Assembly (NCBI RefSeq): GCF_000178855.1
Contig: NZ_ADVG01000003.1
Coordinates: forward strand, 1,488,001-1,552,000
DNA length: 64,000 nt
Reading direction: 5' to 3'
Origin: Ktedonobacter racemifer DSM 44963
GTDB lineage: Bacteria; Chloroflexota; Ktedonobacteria; Ktedonobacterales; Ktedonobacteraceae
Shown: piece after piece, positions 52,720-60,529 of the stretch
Position numbering within the stretch: position 1 is the first letter of the stretch
How the letters are laid out: each line of letters starts with the position of its first letter
Made by a program: the position numbers and the translations under genes
Notes under the pieces: generated by a model
Database searches by the model: none
What the model was told of the DNA's origin: nothing
What the model saw: only the letters and a program-made list of their open reading frames with translations

Positions 52720-53113
52720 GTCGCTCGCGTCCTTTCCATTGACTCTGACCGGGCGAGCCTAGTTATGTTGGGAAGTACCTGACGCCCTGCTGCCCTGCTG
52801 CAACAAGTATCGCATATGGCGGCGAGTCTTTTCAATAAAGCCGAGGATTATGGTTCTGGCCCTTCTTTTTTGTTTTGTGTCGTCGCGGTAGTCGTTCTAC
52901 CGAGAACATAACCTGCAATGGCGGCGAGAATGGTCGAAATCTCTTTTCCTTCCAGAGAACCCAGGACTCCCTGACTTTTTCATCTGCAAGAGAATGAGGG
53001 GAAGGAACGCTCCTTCCCCCTCGGACTTGAGTCTGACCTCGCTTTGATAGACGTGCGCAAATCAGTCACTCGTGGAGCGCGGGTTGTCTCGCGAGTGACC
53101 TGCACCGAGCTTT
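52720..53113. other. 394-base gap with hairpins and a possible gene remnant
   Basis: I see no complete gene. A + strand hairpin GGGGAAGGA/TCCTTCCCC lies near 53002-53024, and an imperfect one around 53066-53100. On the minus strand, 52848-52940 reads as a plausible short membrane segment (ISTILAAIAGYVLGRTTT), but it has only an ATT as possible start. The nearest ATG upstream is in another frame, so it may be a frameshifted remnant. Confidence 0.35.
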
Positions 53114-53542
53114 CTAGATGTGCGTCATGCTCCATCCTGAAAATTCGGTGACTTTTTCTGGGAGAAAATGCAGAGCCACAGGAGCCCGCTGGAGTAAGGC
53201 CGTCACTACATGCGGGCGCATGCCTTCATCTTTCACATAGCGTTCTATCAGGCGTTCGAGATCCTGCTGGACGAGTGTCTGATCTTCGATGATGGAAACG
53301 CGTCCATAGAGGCTGACAGAACGACCCTCCTCTCCAACACAAAGCGCGATACGGGGGTCTCGACGGAGATTCTTGCTTTTTTGGCTGCGGCCCGGGGTAG
53401 TTATGACCAGTGTCTCATCATCTGCCAGTAGATACCAGATCGTGGTGAGGTGGGAACTCCCATCTTTGTTTAATGTACTGACCACTGCCGCGTGGTCTTC
53501 ACGGAGAAACTCCCTGGCCCAATTGGAAAGCCTGTTAGTCAT
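53114..53542 (-). CDS. PPOX-class flavin/F420-dependent oxidoreductase
   Basis: A 142-residue split-barrel protein of the pyridoxamine 5'-phosphate oxidase-like group. Family segments: HAAVVSTLNKDGSSHLTTIWYLL near 17-39, KSKNLRRDPRIALCVGEEGR near 54-73 and a phosphate-binding Arg/Ser pair. Such enzymes bind FMN or F420 and reduce or oxidise diverse small molecules. ATG 53542 has AAGGAG eight bases before it. It is divergent from a TetR gene, with palindromes in the shared promoter region, so regulation by that TetR is likely. Confidence 0.9.
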   Translation of the reverse strand: MTNRLSNWAREFLREDHAAVVSTLNKDGSSHLTTIWYLLADDETLVITTPGRSQKSKNLRRDPRIALCVGEEGRSVSLYGRVSIIEDQTLVQQDLERLIERYVKDEGMRPHVVTALLQRAPVALHFLPEKVTEFSGWSMTHI

Positions 53543-53578
53543 AGATTCGTCTCCTTTTCCTCTTTCAACGGGTGTCAT

Positions 53579-53762
53579 TGCATACGCGACACTGTTGCAT
53601 AATCAACACTTTGGGGTATACTACACTGTTGCCAGTGTAAGGGAAGCCTCGGCTTCCCGGCAATCAGCAAACAGACCAGATTGTTGTGTAGACAACAGCA
53701 AAGGGAAAGTGTTGGTTACGGCACACGTGTGAATGAGAACGCGCAGATCGCGAGGAGAAAAG
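53579..53762. promoter_or_regulatory. Divergent PPOX-TetR promoter region with operator-like palindromes
   Basis: Two inverted repeats are clear: TACACTG/CAGTGTA (53622-53639, four-base spacer) and GGGAAGCC/GGCTTCCC (53641-53658, two-base spacer). A half-site ACACTGTTGC occurs again near 53590. Such nested palindromes suit a TetR dimer binding its own promoter. A weaker TGTTG/CAACA pair lies near 53683-53698. Confidence 0.55.
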
Positions 53763-54359
53763 ATGCCGGGAACAGTGAAAAGAGACGACCCACGAGTACA
53801 GCGCACCCGTCAGTTGCTGCTGCAAGCGTTCATAGCATTACTGGAAGAAAGGCACAACATTCACTCCATCTCTGTGCAAGAGATTACGACGTTGGCCACG
53901 GTGAATCGGGCCACGTTTTATGCCCACTTTGAAGACAAATATGCCCTTTTAGAGAGTTGGATGCGCGAGAAGTTTCATCGGGCACTTTTGAGCCAGTTCC
54001 CTGCTTCATCCACGTTGCAAACCGACACGCTCCGCTTACTTATTCTGGCCGTGTTTGATTTTCTTGCTCGCTTTCGCGGTCAGCTCAAGCCTGCCGATAA
54101 GCAGTTTGAGCCGCTTTTTGAGATTGCTTTGCAACAAGAACTCTATGAGATCCTTTTCTTGTGGCTCAAGCGTAGGGCGTCGGAGATTTACGTTGGAGAG
54201 GAGACAGTAGAAGCCACGGCGCAGGTCATCAGTTGGGCAGTCTTCGGTCCGGCAGCTCAATGGAGCCGGGGAAATCGAACCATCTCGGCAGAAGAGATGG
54301 CCCATCGCGTCTTGAGTGTCGTGATTGCTGGCTTGTCACCTGTCACCACTGTTACTTGA
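53763..54359 (+). CDS. TetR/AcrR-family transcriptional regulator
   Basis: A 198-residue repressor. The N-terminal HTH reads RTRQLLLQAFIALLEE, then SVQEITTLATVNRATFYAHFEDKYALL (about 35-61); the rest is an all-helical ligand-binding domain. ATG 53763 has GAGGAG before it; a GTG/ATG further upstream is less likely. The gene is divergent from the PPOX enzyme. Its last 24 bases overlap the end of the convergent HEAT-repeat gene. Confidence 0.92.
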   Translation: MPGTVKRDDPRVQRTRQLLLQAFIALLEERHNIHSISVQEITTLATVNRATFYAHFEDKYALLESWMREKFHRALLSQFPASSTLQTDTLRLLILAVFDFLARFRGQLKPADKQFEPLFEIALQQELYEILFLWLKRRASEIYVGEETVEATAQVISWAVFGPAAQWSRGNRTISAEEMAHRVLSVVIAGLSPVTTVT

Positions 54360-56579
54360 CCGGCCCTCTAGAGCCAGGGCTGCCGTCATGCGTACCTTTG
54401 GGTGAGGCCAATCTAGCAGCTCGACCAGTTTGTTTACCAGTAATGGACCTGGGGTGGGCATGTTGCCGATGATCTCGGCTATATGTGCCTGCTGGATGGA
54501 ACCAAGCAGCTCACCCGTTCCTTGCCCCGACAGGATATTGCTGGCCTCCTCCACTACTTCGCCTAGCACCTCGGGATGAGTCTGTTGCAGGCATTTGATG
54601 GCAAATTGGTAGGCGCTGCTATCTCCAAGCAGTACTTTGAGTGGCTCACGAGGGGCATGTCCTCCCAGTTTTATGAGAATGCTAAGCGCTACCTCGCGCA
54701 CAGAGTAGCTGTCATCAGCCAGAGCTTTAACGAATAGTTCGGCAGGCTCAATTACTCCCCAGTGATTCAATGTCTTGATGGTTGCTTCTCGTATGTAAGC
54801 ATCACTGTCCTGGAGCAAAGGTATGATGGCATCAACGGGAGGTGGTGCATCAGATTGCAATGATTGTAGATATTCGATTCCCATTCGTCGTATATATGGC
54901 CTCGGGTCTTTGAGTGCTTGCAGTAGCAGCTCATATGGAGGACGTTTATCAAGTTGCGCTAAAACTTCTATGGCTGTAGAGCTTATGCGACGTGGGCCTA
55001 GCAAAGCACCTATGATGATGTTGATTGGAGCATGCGTTCCTTGTTCGCCTAGAGCCTGTATAGCTGCCCGACACACCTCTAGATTCTGGTCGCAGAGAGC
55101 CTCCAGCAACACATCAAGTGGGACCTGCTCTCCCATCGTACCCAATATCTCGATTGCCGCGACCCGTACTGTCCACTTGTGATCATACCTCGCCGCTAGC
55201 AGTCGCTCGATTGACATACGCGTGCCTAGGAGCCTGACTGCGGCGGCACGCGCGATATTTTCCGGGCAATCCAGAAATGGCAAGATGAGGTCAGCGGGAA
55301 TCTCCAGGTCCCTTCGGCATAGCACACGTGCGGCAGTTTCACGCACCTTTTTATCTCTGTCCTTGAGCTTATTGGCTATGATCTCTATTGGAATGTGTGA
55401 GAGATGGCCGCTTAGCGCCCATATGCCCAGGCGGCGTCTCTGTGGATCTTTGTCATCCAGAAGTTTCAGAAATAATTCGACTGGCGTCCTCTTCTTGAGC
55501 AAATTTAGTAATGCGATTGCGTTAATCTGTACTCTTTCATTTCCATTATTGAAAGCCTCAATCAACTGATCTAAGGGAATGTGCTCATATAACTCTTCTA
55601 TGGCTTGCCACGCATATTCATTGTAGTCATCCAAAGAGTCGTCTGGATCATGCAGTAAGTGCTCTGTCAATGTTGGGATTGCCTTTATGTTTTTGCGCTT
55701 ACCCAGTATGATTGTGGCTGTATGCACCACACTTTCACTGGTGTCATGCATGGCTGCGATGAAGTAGTCAATGGAAATTTCTTCCTGGCTATCTAATACT
55801 TTTAGAGCGTTAGAACGTACTCTGGCGTTCGGGTCATTGAGCAGAGGCATAATTAGCTCAAAGAGTAGTTTGTGACCTTGCTTGCCAAACTCGGTGAGTA
55901 GTTCGAGTGAGGTCCAGCGGACATAAGCCTCGGAATCTTGAAGCGCTGCCAGGAAGGGTGTTATAGATACTCTTTCACCTGGAGTACCAAGCATTTTGAG
56001 TGCAGTCCAGCGGACATCTGCATTGTCATCTTGAAGCGCCACTAGAAAAACTTCTACAGGTGCCTTATCCCCTAGAACTCCAAGCATTTCCAGGGCAATC
56101 ATACGGTTAGTGGGAGCGCCCTTTTGCAGAATTTCTGTATGCATCTGAATAAAAGAGGCTACTTTTTTGGCCGACCATTGTTGGGCTTGCATTGCCAAAA
56201 TGTGTTGAGCCTTGGTTCGGAGTGAACGCTTTAAGGCAAAAGAGGCGCGAAAAATAGGCTTGAACGGCGCGTCCTTCCCTTGTGTTTCCAGGATGGCAAG
56301 GGCGTCCTGGTAGACGAGGTCAGAGGGCTTTTGAAGTGCCTCCAGCCATTGTTCGTCTGTGATCCAGGGTTTGAGGGACTCTATGGTTTCTGTCGCGGCT
56401 GTGCGAACATATTCGCGCCTATCCTGTAGGGCTTCGAGAATGAGTTTGAGCGGAGCCTTATCCTGGAATGCGACAGACTGGCGGAGGGCAGCGATCTTTA
56501 TGCCTGCATTGACGTGGGAGAGTTGAAACACAAGCTGCTGAAGAGCCTTGGGATCATCGAGCAAGTCGATAGATGTCAT
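54336..56579 (-). CDS. HEAT-repeat protein, 747 residues
   Basis: The whole protein is a solenoid of roughly 20 HEAT/PBS-lyase-type repeats of about 30-32 residues. Recurrent units read like PVEVFLVALQDDNADVRWTALKMLG and PLDVLLEALCDQNLEVCRAAIQALG. There is no signal peptide, membrane segment or catalytic domain, so it is likely a cytoplasmic scaffold for protein contacts. The regular repeats and codon use suggest recent internal expansion. Its 3' end overlaps the TetR gene by 24 bases on the opposite strand. Function is unknown. Confidence 0.85.
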   Translation of the reverse strand: MTSIDLLDDPKALQQLVFQLSHVNAGIKIAALRQSVAFQDKAPLKLILEALQDRREYVRTAATETIESLKPWITDEQWLEALQKPSDLVYQDALAILETQGKDAPFKPIFRASFALKRSLRTKAQHILAMQAQQWSAKKVASFIQMHTEILQKGAPTNRMIALEMLGVLGDKAPVEVFLVALQDDNADVRWTALKMLGTPGERVSITPFLAALQDSEAYVRWTSLELLTEFGKQGHKLLFELIMPLLNDPNARVRSNALKVLDSQEEISIDYFIAAMHDTSESVVHTATIILGKRKNIKAIPTLTEHLLHDPDDSLDDYNEYAWQAIEELYEHIPLDQLIEAFNNGNERVQINAIALLNLLKKRTPVELFLKLLDDKDPQRRRLGIWALSGHLSHIPIEIIANKLKDRDKKVRETAARVLCRRDLEIPADLILPFLDCPENIARAAAVRLLGTRMSIERLLAARYDHKWTVRVAAIEILGTMGEQVPLDVLLEALCDQNLEVCRAAIQALGEQGTHAPINIIIGALLGPRRISSTAIEVLAQLDKRPPYELLLQALKDPRPYIRRMGIEYLQSLQSDAPPPVDAIIPLLQDSDAYIREATIKTLNHWGVIEPAELFVKALADDSYSVREVALSILIKLGGHAPREPLKVLLGDSSAYQFAIKCLQQTHPEVLGEVVEEASNILSGQGTGELLGSIQQAHIAEIIGNMPTPGPLLVNKLVELLDWPHPKVRMTAALALEGRSSNSGDR

Positions 56580-56750
56580 GTATGATGCAGCAGGAAGTAA
56601 AGCATGTGCTGCGCATGCTGTGAATTAGTAAAGGACGTTCTGTCCTTTAGATTTGCCTTTTTGAGTATAACGTGAGCATCTCTTGCTTGTCAAGCGCGCG
56701 AAGCCGCAAGAGCTGAGCCATGATAGTCGATATCTTTTATAGAAACATTC

Positions 56751-57209
56751 TCATGCATCTATGTTTTCAAGGGCCTTTTTGAGATTGGCGAACATTTCTT
56801 TGTGGGAGGCCAACCCTTGCTTAAATACAGTCTGAATGAGCAGACGAGGGGCGGTGATCTCTACATGCTCTGTGACGCGTGTGCCGTTGCCTTCGGGGAG
56901 GCAGCGCGTGATGTTGTGCAGGTGGATACCAGGTTTCTGGTAGGCATCAGAGACGATCTCTCCCTGCGTATTGATGCCTATCATGACATCGTAGGTGAAA
57001 GCTATGGTAAAGGGGCCTTGTTTCATCCGGTCGCGGATCTTGTAATGCTTGATCTCTGTGCCATCTTCCGCAGTAGAGGAGGCAGTTTGCTCGACTTTGA
57101 CAATAAGCGGGTGGATCTGTGAATGGTTGTTGAGACCAACCAGGAAGTCTGTGACCTTTTCAGACGAGGTCGCGATAAAAATATCTTGCTCGAAAGAAGT
57201 GTGTACCAT
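56751..57209 (-). CDS. SRPBCC-family (polyketide cyclase/START-like) protein
   Basis: A 152-residue helix-grip-fold protein: MVHTSFEQDIFIATSSEKVTDFL at the N-terminus, central beta strands (KHYKIRDRMKQGPFTIAFTYDVMI), and a C-terminal long helix (KEMFANLKKALENI). Such proteins bind lipids or polyketide-like ligands. ATG 57209 is preferred with GAGGAG about 11 bases before it; the frame is open further upstream into the 58-bp palindrome. It lies between a HEAT-repeat gene and the terminase gene, all on the minus strand. Confidence 0.82.
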   Translation of the reverse strand: MVHTSFEQDIFIATSSEKVTDFLVGLNNHSQIHPLIVKVEQTASSTAEDGTEIKHYKIRDRMKQGPFTIAFTYDVMIGINTQGEIVSDAYQKPGIHLHNITRCLPEGNGTRVTEHVEITAPRLLIQTVFKQGLASHKEMFANLKKALENIDA

Positions 57210-57275
57210 ATGTGTTCCATTACTCCTCGATGTACTTGTTATTAGAATGATTATCTCTTCAAAAACAACTAAAGT

Positions 57276-57333
57276 AAAGAGGTGTAGAAGAAGTGGCTGG
57301 TGCATGCACCAGCCACTTCTTCTACACCTCTTT
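57276..57333. repeat. Perfect 58-bp palindrome without loop
   Basis: Arms 57276-57304 and 57305-57333 are exact reverse complements of 29 bases each, meeting at TGCA/TGCA. It abuts the stop codon of the terminase gene (57333-57335) and precedes the SRPBCC gene. A TTTT follows on the + side. A perfect loop-free palindrome of this size is unstable in most hosts. Confidence 0.9.
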
Positions 57334-58832
57334 TAATATCTTCCATCGTCGTAGCCCTGGGGTGGAGGGATGACGCTACTGGGAGAGGAGGGCATATTGT
57401 GATCGCGGAGAGCCTCGCAACAGAGAGCAAGGCTCATCAGGTAGTCATCGTGGCCATCAGACTCGTCCACATACATATTCATGAGTCCCTCGGCGGGTAC
57501 CTCGTAACGCGCGTGGCGCAACTGATGCCAGCACTGCTGGTAGGTGGCGTTAGGAGCACCCTCCTGGCGATAGATGCTGACGCGACCTGCGTTTATAAGG
57601 CCAAGGAGGTGATAGGTGAGTTGGGACTTGCTGGCGCGAGTGAAATGGAAGGAGCGAATGCGTTCAGTGCCCAGGCGTGTGCTGAGCAGAGAGGCCAATC
57701 CTTCACCCAGACCTGTTTTATCGACAACAGTGCGCCGCACATTCCACTCCGGGAGGATGCGCGAGACCGCGGCGTACTGGTCAGTATATTTCATTCCGGT
57801 CCAGTCGTAGTGTCGTACAATGCGTAGCTCGGGCAGGCCGAGATCGTTAATAGTGACGCGCCCAATCGTCAGGATGGTGCTATCGTGCTTACCGGCTGGC
57901 TGACCAGGGCGCGCATGCTGCTCACCAGCTATATCGAGTCCGGCAACGTAAAAGCCCTCGGCTGGATCTGGAGAAGACTCCCAGGTGTGCTGGCCTCGCA
58001 AGAGTGAGAATTGCAGGTCATTGAGCAGGTAGCCTGAGCCGAGAATGGGCAGCAGGCGATACTGGGTACGGATGCTGATATGATCTTCGCCGAGACGCTT
58101 TATCTCGCTCTCGACGTAGCGCTTGTAGTGATCATTGATGGCCGCCAAGGTACGCCAATCGTAGGCAAAATGGCGCTGGCGACCATCCAGGCGCTCAAGC
58201 TCCAGGTTATGGGTGCGCATGCGTGCCAGGAGCGTCTCCTCAGACCAGGCGGTTCCGTAGAGAACGGTTGTGGCATTGGTCGTGCTGGCCATAGGTCTGA
58301 GATCGGTATCATACTTGTTTGGATCAATGCTTTGCGCCTCATCGATCTCCAGCAGGAGGGAGGCGGTCGCGCCAACGATGCTGGCGCCAGGTCCGGCGGA
58401 GAAGAACATCACGCGTGGCCCCGTCTGATAGGGGACTTGTTCGTGCCTGGGAGCCATGCCTATTGTATAGCCATAATGCTTCCAGACACGGTTACGCATA
58501 AGCGGGTTATCGAGCAGGGAGAGCAGGCGTTGGCGACTATTGATAGTCTGGGGCTTATAAGTGGGAGCGGCCTTGACGATGCTGCCCTCTCGCATACAGA
58601 AGAGCAGATAGGCCTCAAGGGTGGCACTGAGCTGATTCTTGCCCATCTGGCGGGCAAACATGACGGTGAAGGTATCGCCTCGCCCTTCGAGTACGCTCTC
58701 TAAGATGGCATCGCCTACAAGTTCCTGGTAGGGGTAGAGCGGTTTGCCCAGGACCTCCCGGGCAAACCAGCCCAGTCCAGGCCGCTCTGGCCAGGGAGGT
58801 AATATGAGATGTTGCTGTTGGCGTTTAGACAT
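57333..58832 (-). CDS. Orphan phage-type terminase large subunit (TerL-like ATPase-nuclease)
   Basis: A 499-residue protein of the TerL fold, which normally packages viral DNA. ATPase: Walker A-like MFARQMGKNQ near 58-67, Walker B LLLEIDEAQ at 159-167, and a coupling motif TVLYGTAWS near 189-197. RNase H-type nuclease: D300 in AGLDIAGE, D371 in VVDKTGLGEGL, and HDD at 461-463. All key acidic residues are kept. No portal, capsid, small terminase or integrase gene is near. It may be a domesticated phage gene or part of an unknown mobile element. ATG 58832 follows a GAGGGG site. Confidence 0.85.
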   Translation of the reverse strand: MSKRQQQHLILPPWPERPGLGWFAREVLGKPLYPYQELVGDAILESVLEGRGDTFTVMFARQMGKNQLSATLEAYLLFCMREGSIVKAAPTYKPQTINSRQRLLSLLDNPLMRNRVWKHYGYTIGMAPRHEQVPYQTGPRVMFFSAGPGASIVGATASLLLEIDEAQSIDPNKYDTDLRPMASTTNATTVLYGTAWSEETLLARMRTHNLELERLDGRQRHFAYDWRTLAAINDHYKRYVESEIKRLGEDHISIRTQYRLLPILGSGYLLNDLQFSLLRGQHTWESSPDPAEGFYVAGLDIAGEQHARPGQPAGKHDSTILTIGRVTINDLGLPELRIVRHYDWTGMKYTDQYAAVSRILPEWNVRRTVVDKTGLGEGLASLLSTRLGTERIRSFHFTRASKSQLTYHLLGLINAGRVSIYRQEGAPNATYQQCWHQLRHARYEVPAEGLMNMYVDESDGHDDYLMSLALCCEALRDHNMPSSPSSVIPPPQGYDDGRY

Positions 58833-58937
58833 ATAGCCCCTCTTCATCCCCATCACATTGCACAGGTCAATGACACCTATGCCAGTTTTCCAGCTACATC
58901 ATCACGCCTAGATTTTGCTACTCTACTTCTAGTATAC

Positions 58938-59552
58938 CTAATAATTTGGTACCTGCTCCACTGATTTTGCTGCTTGCTTCACTGAGAACTTGCGTTTATC
59001 AGAGATTAAGATCCAGACGGAAAAGGCGAGGAGCGCACCACCTAATGCCACGATAGGGAGTCCAAGAGTCCAATGATTATCGAAGTAATCATCAGGATGA
59101 TCCTGGTGCTCCTGCGTCTCATAGACAATTTTCTGACCACTGGCATTGACCTGGGCGATGTAGGTAAGCTTGTAGCCCTCGCCTGTATGTCCATCGACAT
59201 TGACATTCTCTAGTGCATCACTACGATAGATCATGTCCTCAAGCCGAGCGCTACTATCAAACTGTACAAACTGCTTGAAGTCGCCGGTCTGAGCAATGTA
59301 ATAAATAGTGTTGTGGCAATCTTCGCAGTGCAAATAATAACGGCCTTCCTCGGCGTCAAGCACAATATGATAGGTACCGACGGGGGCATGATCATACATG
59401 ACCGCGTGTGATTGTAGAGCATAAATAATGCCCGCGATCAATACCAGCGAACTACCAATAATACGTCCCGAATAGGTGTTGATAAATAGCATAAGCAAAC
59501 GAGCCAGCGAGTACCCTCCCTGAGCGCCGAATGCCATCCTGCGCATAGACAT
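58938..59552 (-). CDS. Two-helix membrane protein with external domain, function unknown
   Basis: A 204-residue protein. One hydrophobic segment at about 32-48 and a second at about 168-188 bracket a domain of about 115 residues (YHIVLDAEEGRYYLHCEDCHNTIYYIAQ). A CxxC (CEDC) in this domain might bind a metal or form a disulfide. The orientation suggests that the domain lies outside the cytoplasm. No family is recognised. It lies upstream of the terminase gene on the same strand. Confidence 0.7.
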   Translation of the reverse strand: MSMRRMAFGAQGGYSLARLLMLFINTYSGRIIGSSLVLIAGIIYALQSHAVMYDHAPVGTYHIVLDAEEGRYYLHCEDCHNTIYYIAQTGDFKQFVQFDSSARLEDMIYRSDALENVNVDGHTGEGYKLTYIAQVNASGQKIVYETQEHQDHPDDYFDNHWTLGLPIVALGGALLAFSVWILISDKRKFSVKQAAKSVEQVPNY

Positions 59553-59914
59553 TGCTTATTCCCCTCTGCATTATATAGGTATTCTGTCAATAAAGAACTA
59601 AAGGGCCTATTTTGCGGTTTCGGCAATAAAAGCTCCGCAATAACAGTAACGTATTTACCTGTTTTTAGTCACTATTGCATTCTTCTTTTTGTCATATATT
59701 TTTCTGGTAATTTGACTTATACATGAATTATTCTGTATGTATCTGTATCAAATTATTTTAAAATTATCGTTGGTAAATATTTAGCTTCTGAAAAAGCTGT
59801 AACAAAATGACTTGCTAAATTGACTATCTCATGCATCTAAAAATCCTGGAGAAGCAGTATTGGAGAAATGGATTGTGAAATATTGTGATATCTCGTGGAG
59901 AGAAGAGACAGGCT
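59553..59914. promoter_or_regulatory. AT-rich divergent gap, 362 bases
   Basis: It separates the minus-strand membrane protein from the plus-strand sigma factor gene. It is AT-rich with several TATT/TTGAC-like stretches around 59690-59830, consistent with promoters in both directions, but I cannot assign boxes. No gene or strong hairpin is visible. Confidence 0.4.
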
Positions 59915-60529
59915 ATGCAGCAACCAGCAGATAAGTCTGCCCTGGCCCTGCACGCGTTCTTGCAGGAGAATATGGAGCCACTCCTGGGTATTATACGCTC
60001 GTATGTCGCACGCGCTGGCCTGGCAAAGGGCGAGACGCTACAGAACATCGCATCCGAGGTTTTGAACGAGGCCACATTGGAGGCTCTGGCCCACATTGAT
60101 GTCTTTCATACTGTGCGCCAACCTCGGGCCTGGTTTCTAGGTATTGCCGCTAATGTTATTAAACGACGGCGCGCCTCTCTGTTCAAGCAAAGCCAGCGCG
60201 AACTCTTATTCAGTAGCTCACTTTTTGCTGAGGAACCTGGCGGCGAGAGTGATTTTTTTGATCAACTGAGCAGCCTGGCCCATCCAGGTCCTGAACAAGA
60301 GGTAGAGACGCGTACACAGGTTGCTGAACTACTTGCGCTGGCTTTACCCGAGGATCGACGGGTGCTACGCCTGGCCTTTTTACAGGACCTGGACACATCG
60401 AGTTTGGCCCTGGCGCTTAATGTCTCTCCAGGCTCCGCGCGCGTCCGCCTACATCGAGCGCTTAATCGTCTGCGGTCGACCTGGCATGCACGAGATCAGC
60501 AAGGGAAGGAGAGAGGGCACCATGCTTAA
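59915..60529 (+). CDS. ECF-type RNA polymerase sigma factor
   Basis: A 204-residue sigma-70-family factor of extracytoplasmic type. Region 2 spans about 30-95 (GLAKGETLQNIASEVLNEATLEALAHI, then QPRAWFLGIAANVIKRRRA). Region 4 spans about 135-190 (LALPEDRRVLRLAFLQDLDTSS, SPGSARVRLHRALNRL). It would direct RNA polymerase to stress or envelope promoters. ATG 59915 is chosen over GTG 59885. Its last eight bases overlap the start of the membrane propeller gene, so the two are coupled as sigma and anti-sigma. Confidence 0.9.
   Translation: MQQPADKSALALHAFLQENMEPLLGIIRSYVARAGLAKGETLQNIASEVLNEATLEALAHIDVFHTVRQPRAWFLGIAANVIKRRRASLFKQSQRELLFSSSLFAEEPGGESDFFDQLSSLAHPGPEQEVETRTQVAELLALALPEDRRVLRLAFLQDLDTSSLALALNVSPGSARVRLHRALNRLRSTWHARDQQGKERGHHA

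Noticed and set aside
58080..58703. 207-residue + strand frame opposite the terminase gene
   Set aside because: The terminase frame carries intact ATPase and nuclease motifs; the opposite frame is not family-like.
57333..58832. Prophage region around the terminase
   Set aside because: No capsid, portal, tail, lysis, integrase or attachment site is visible on either side; the neighbours are ordinary cellular genes.
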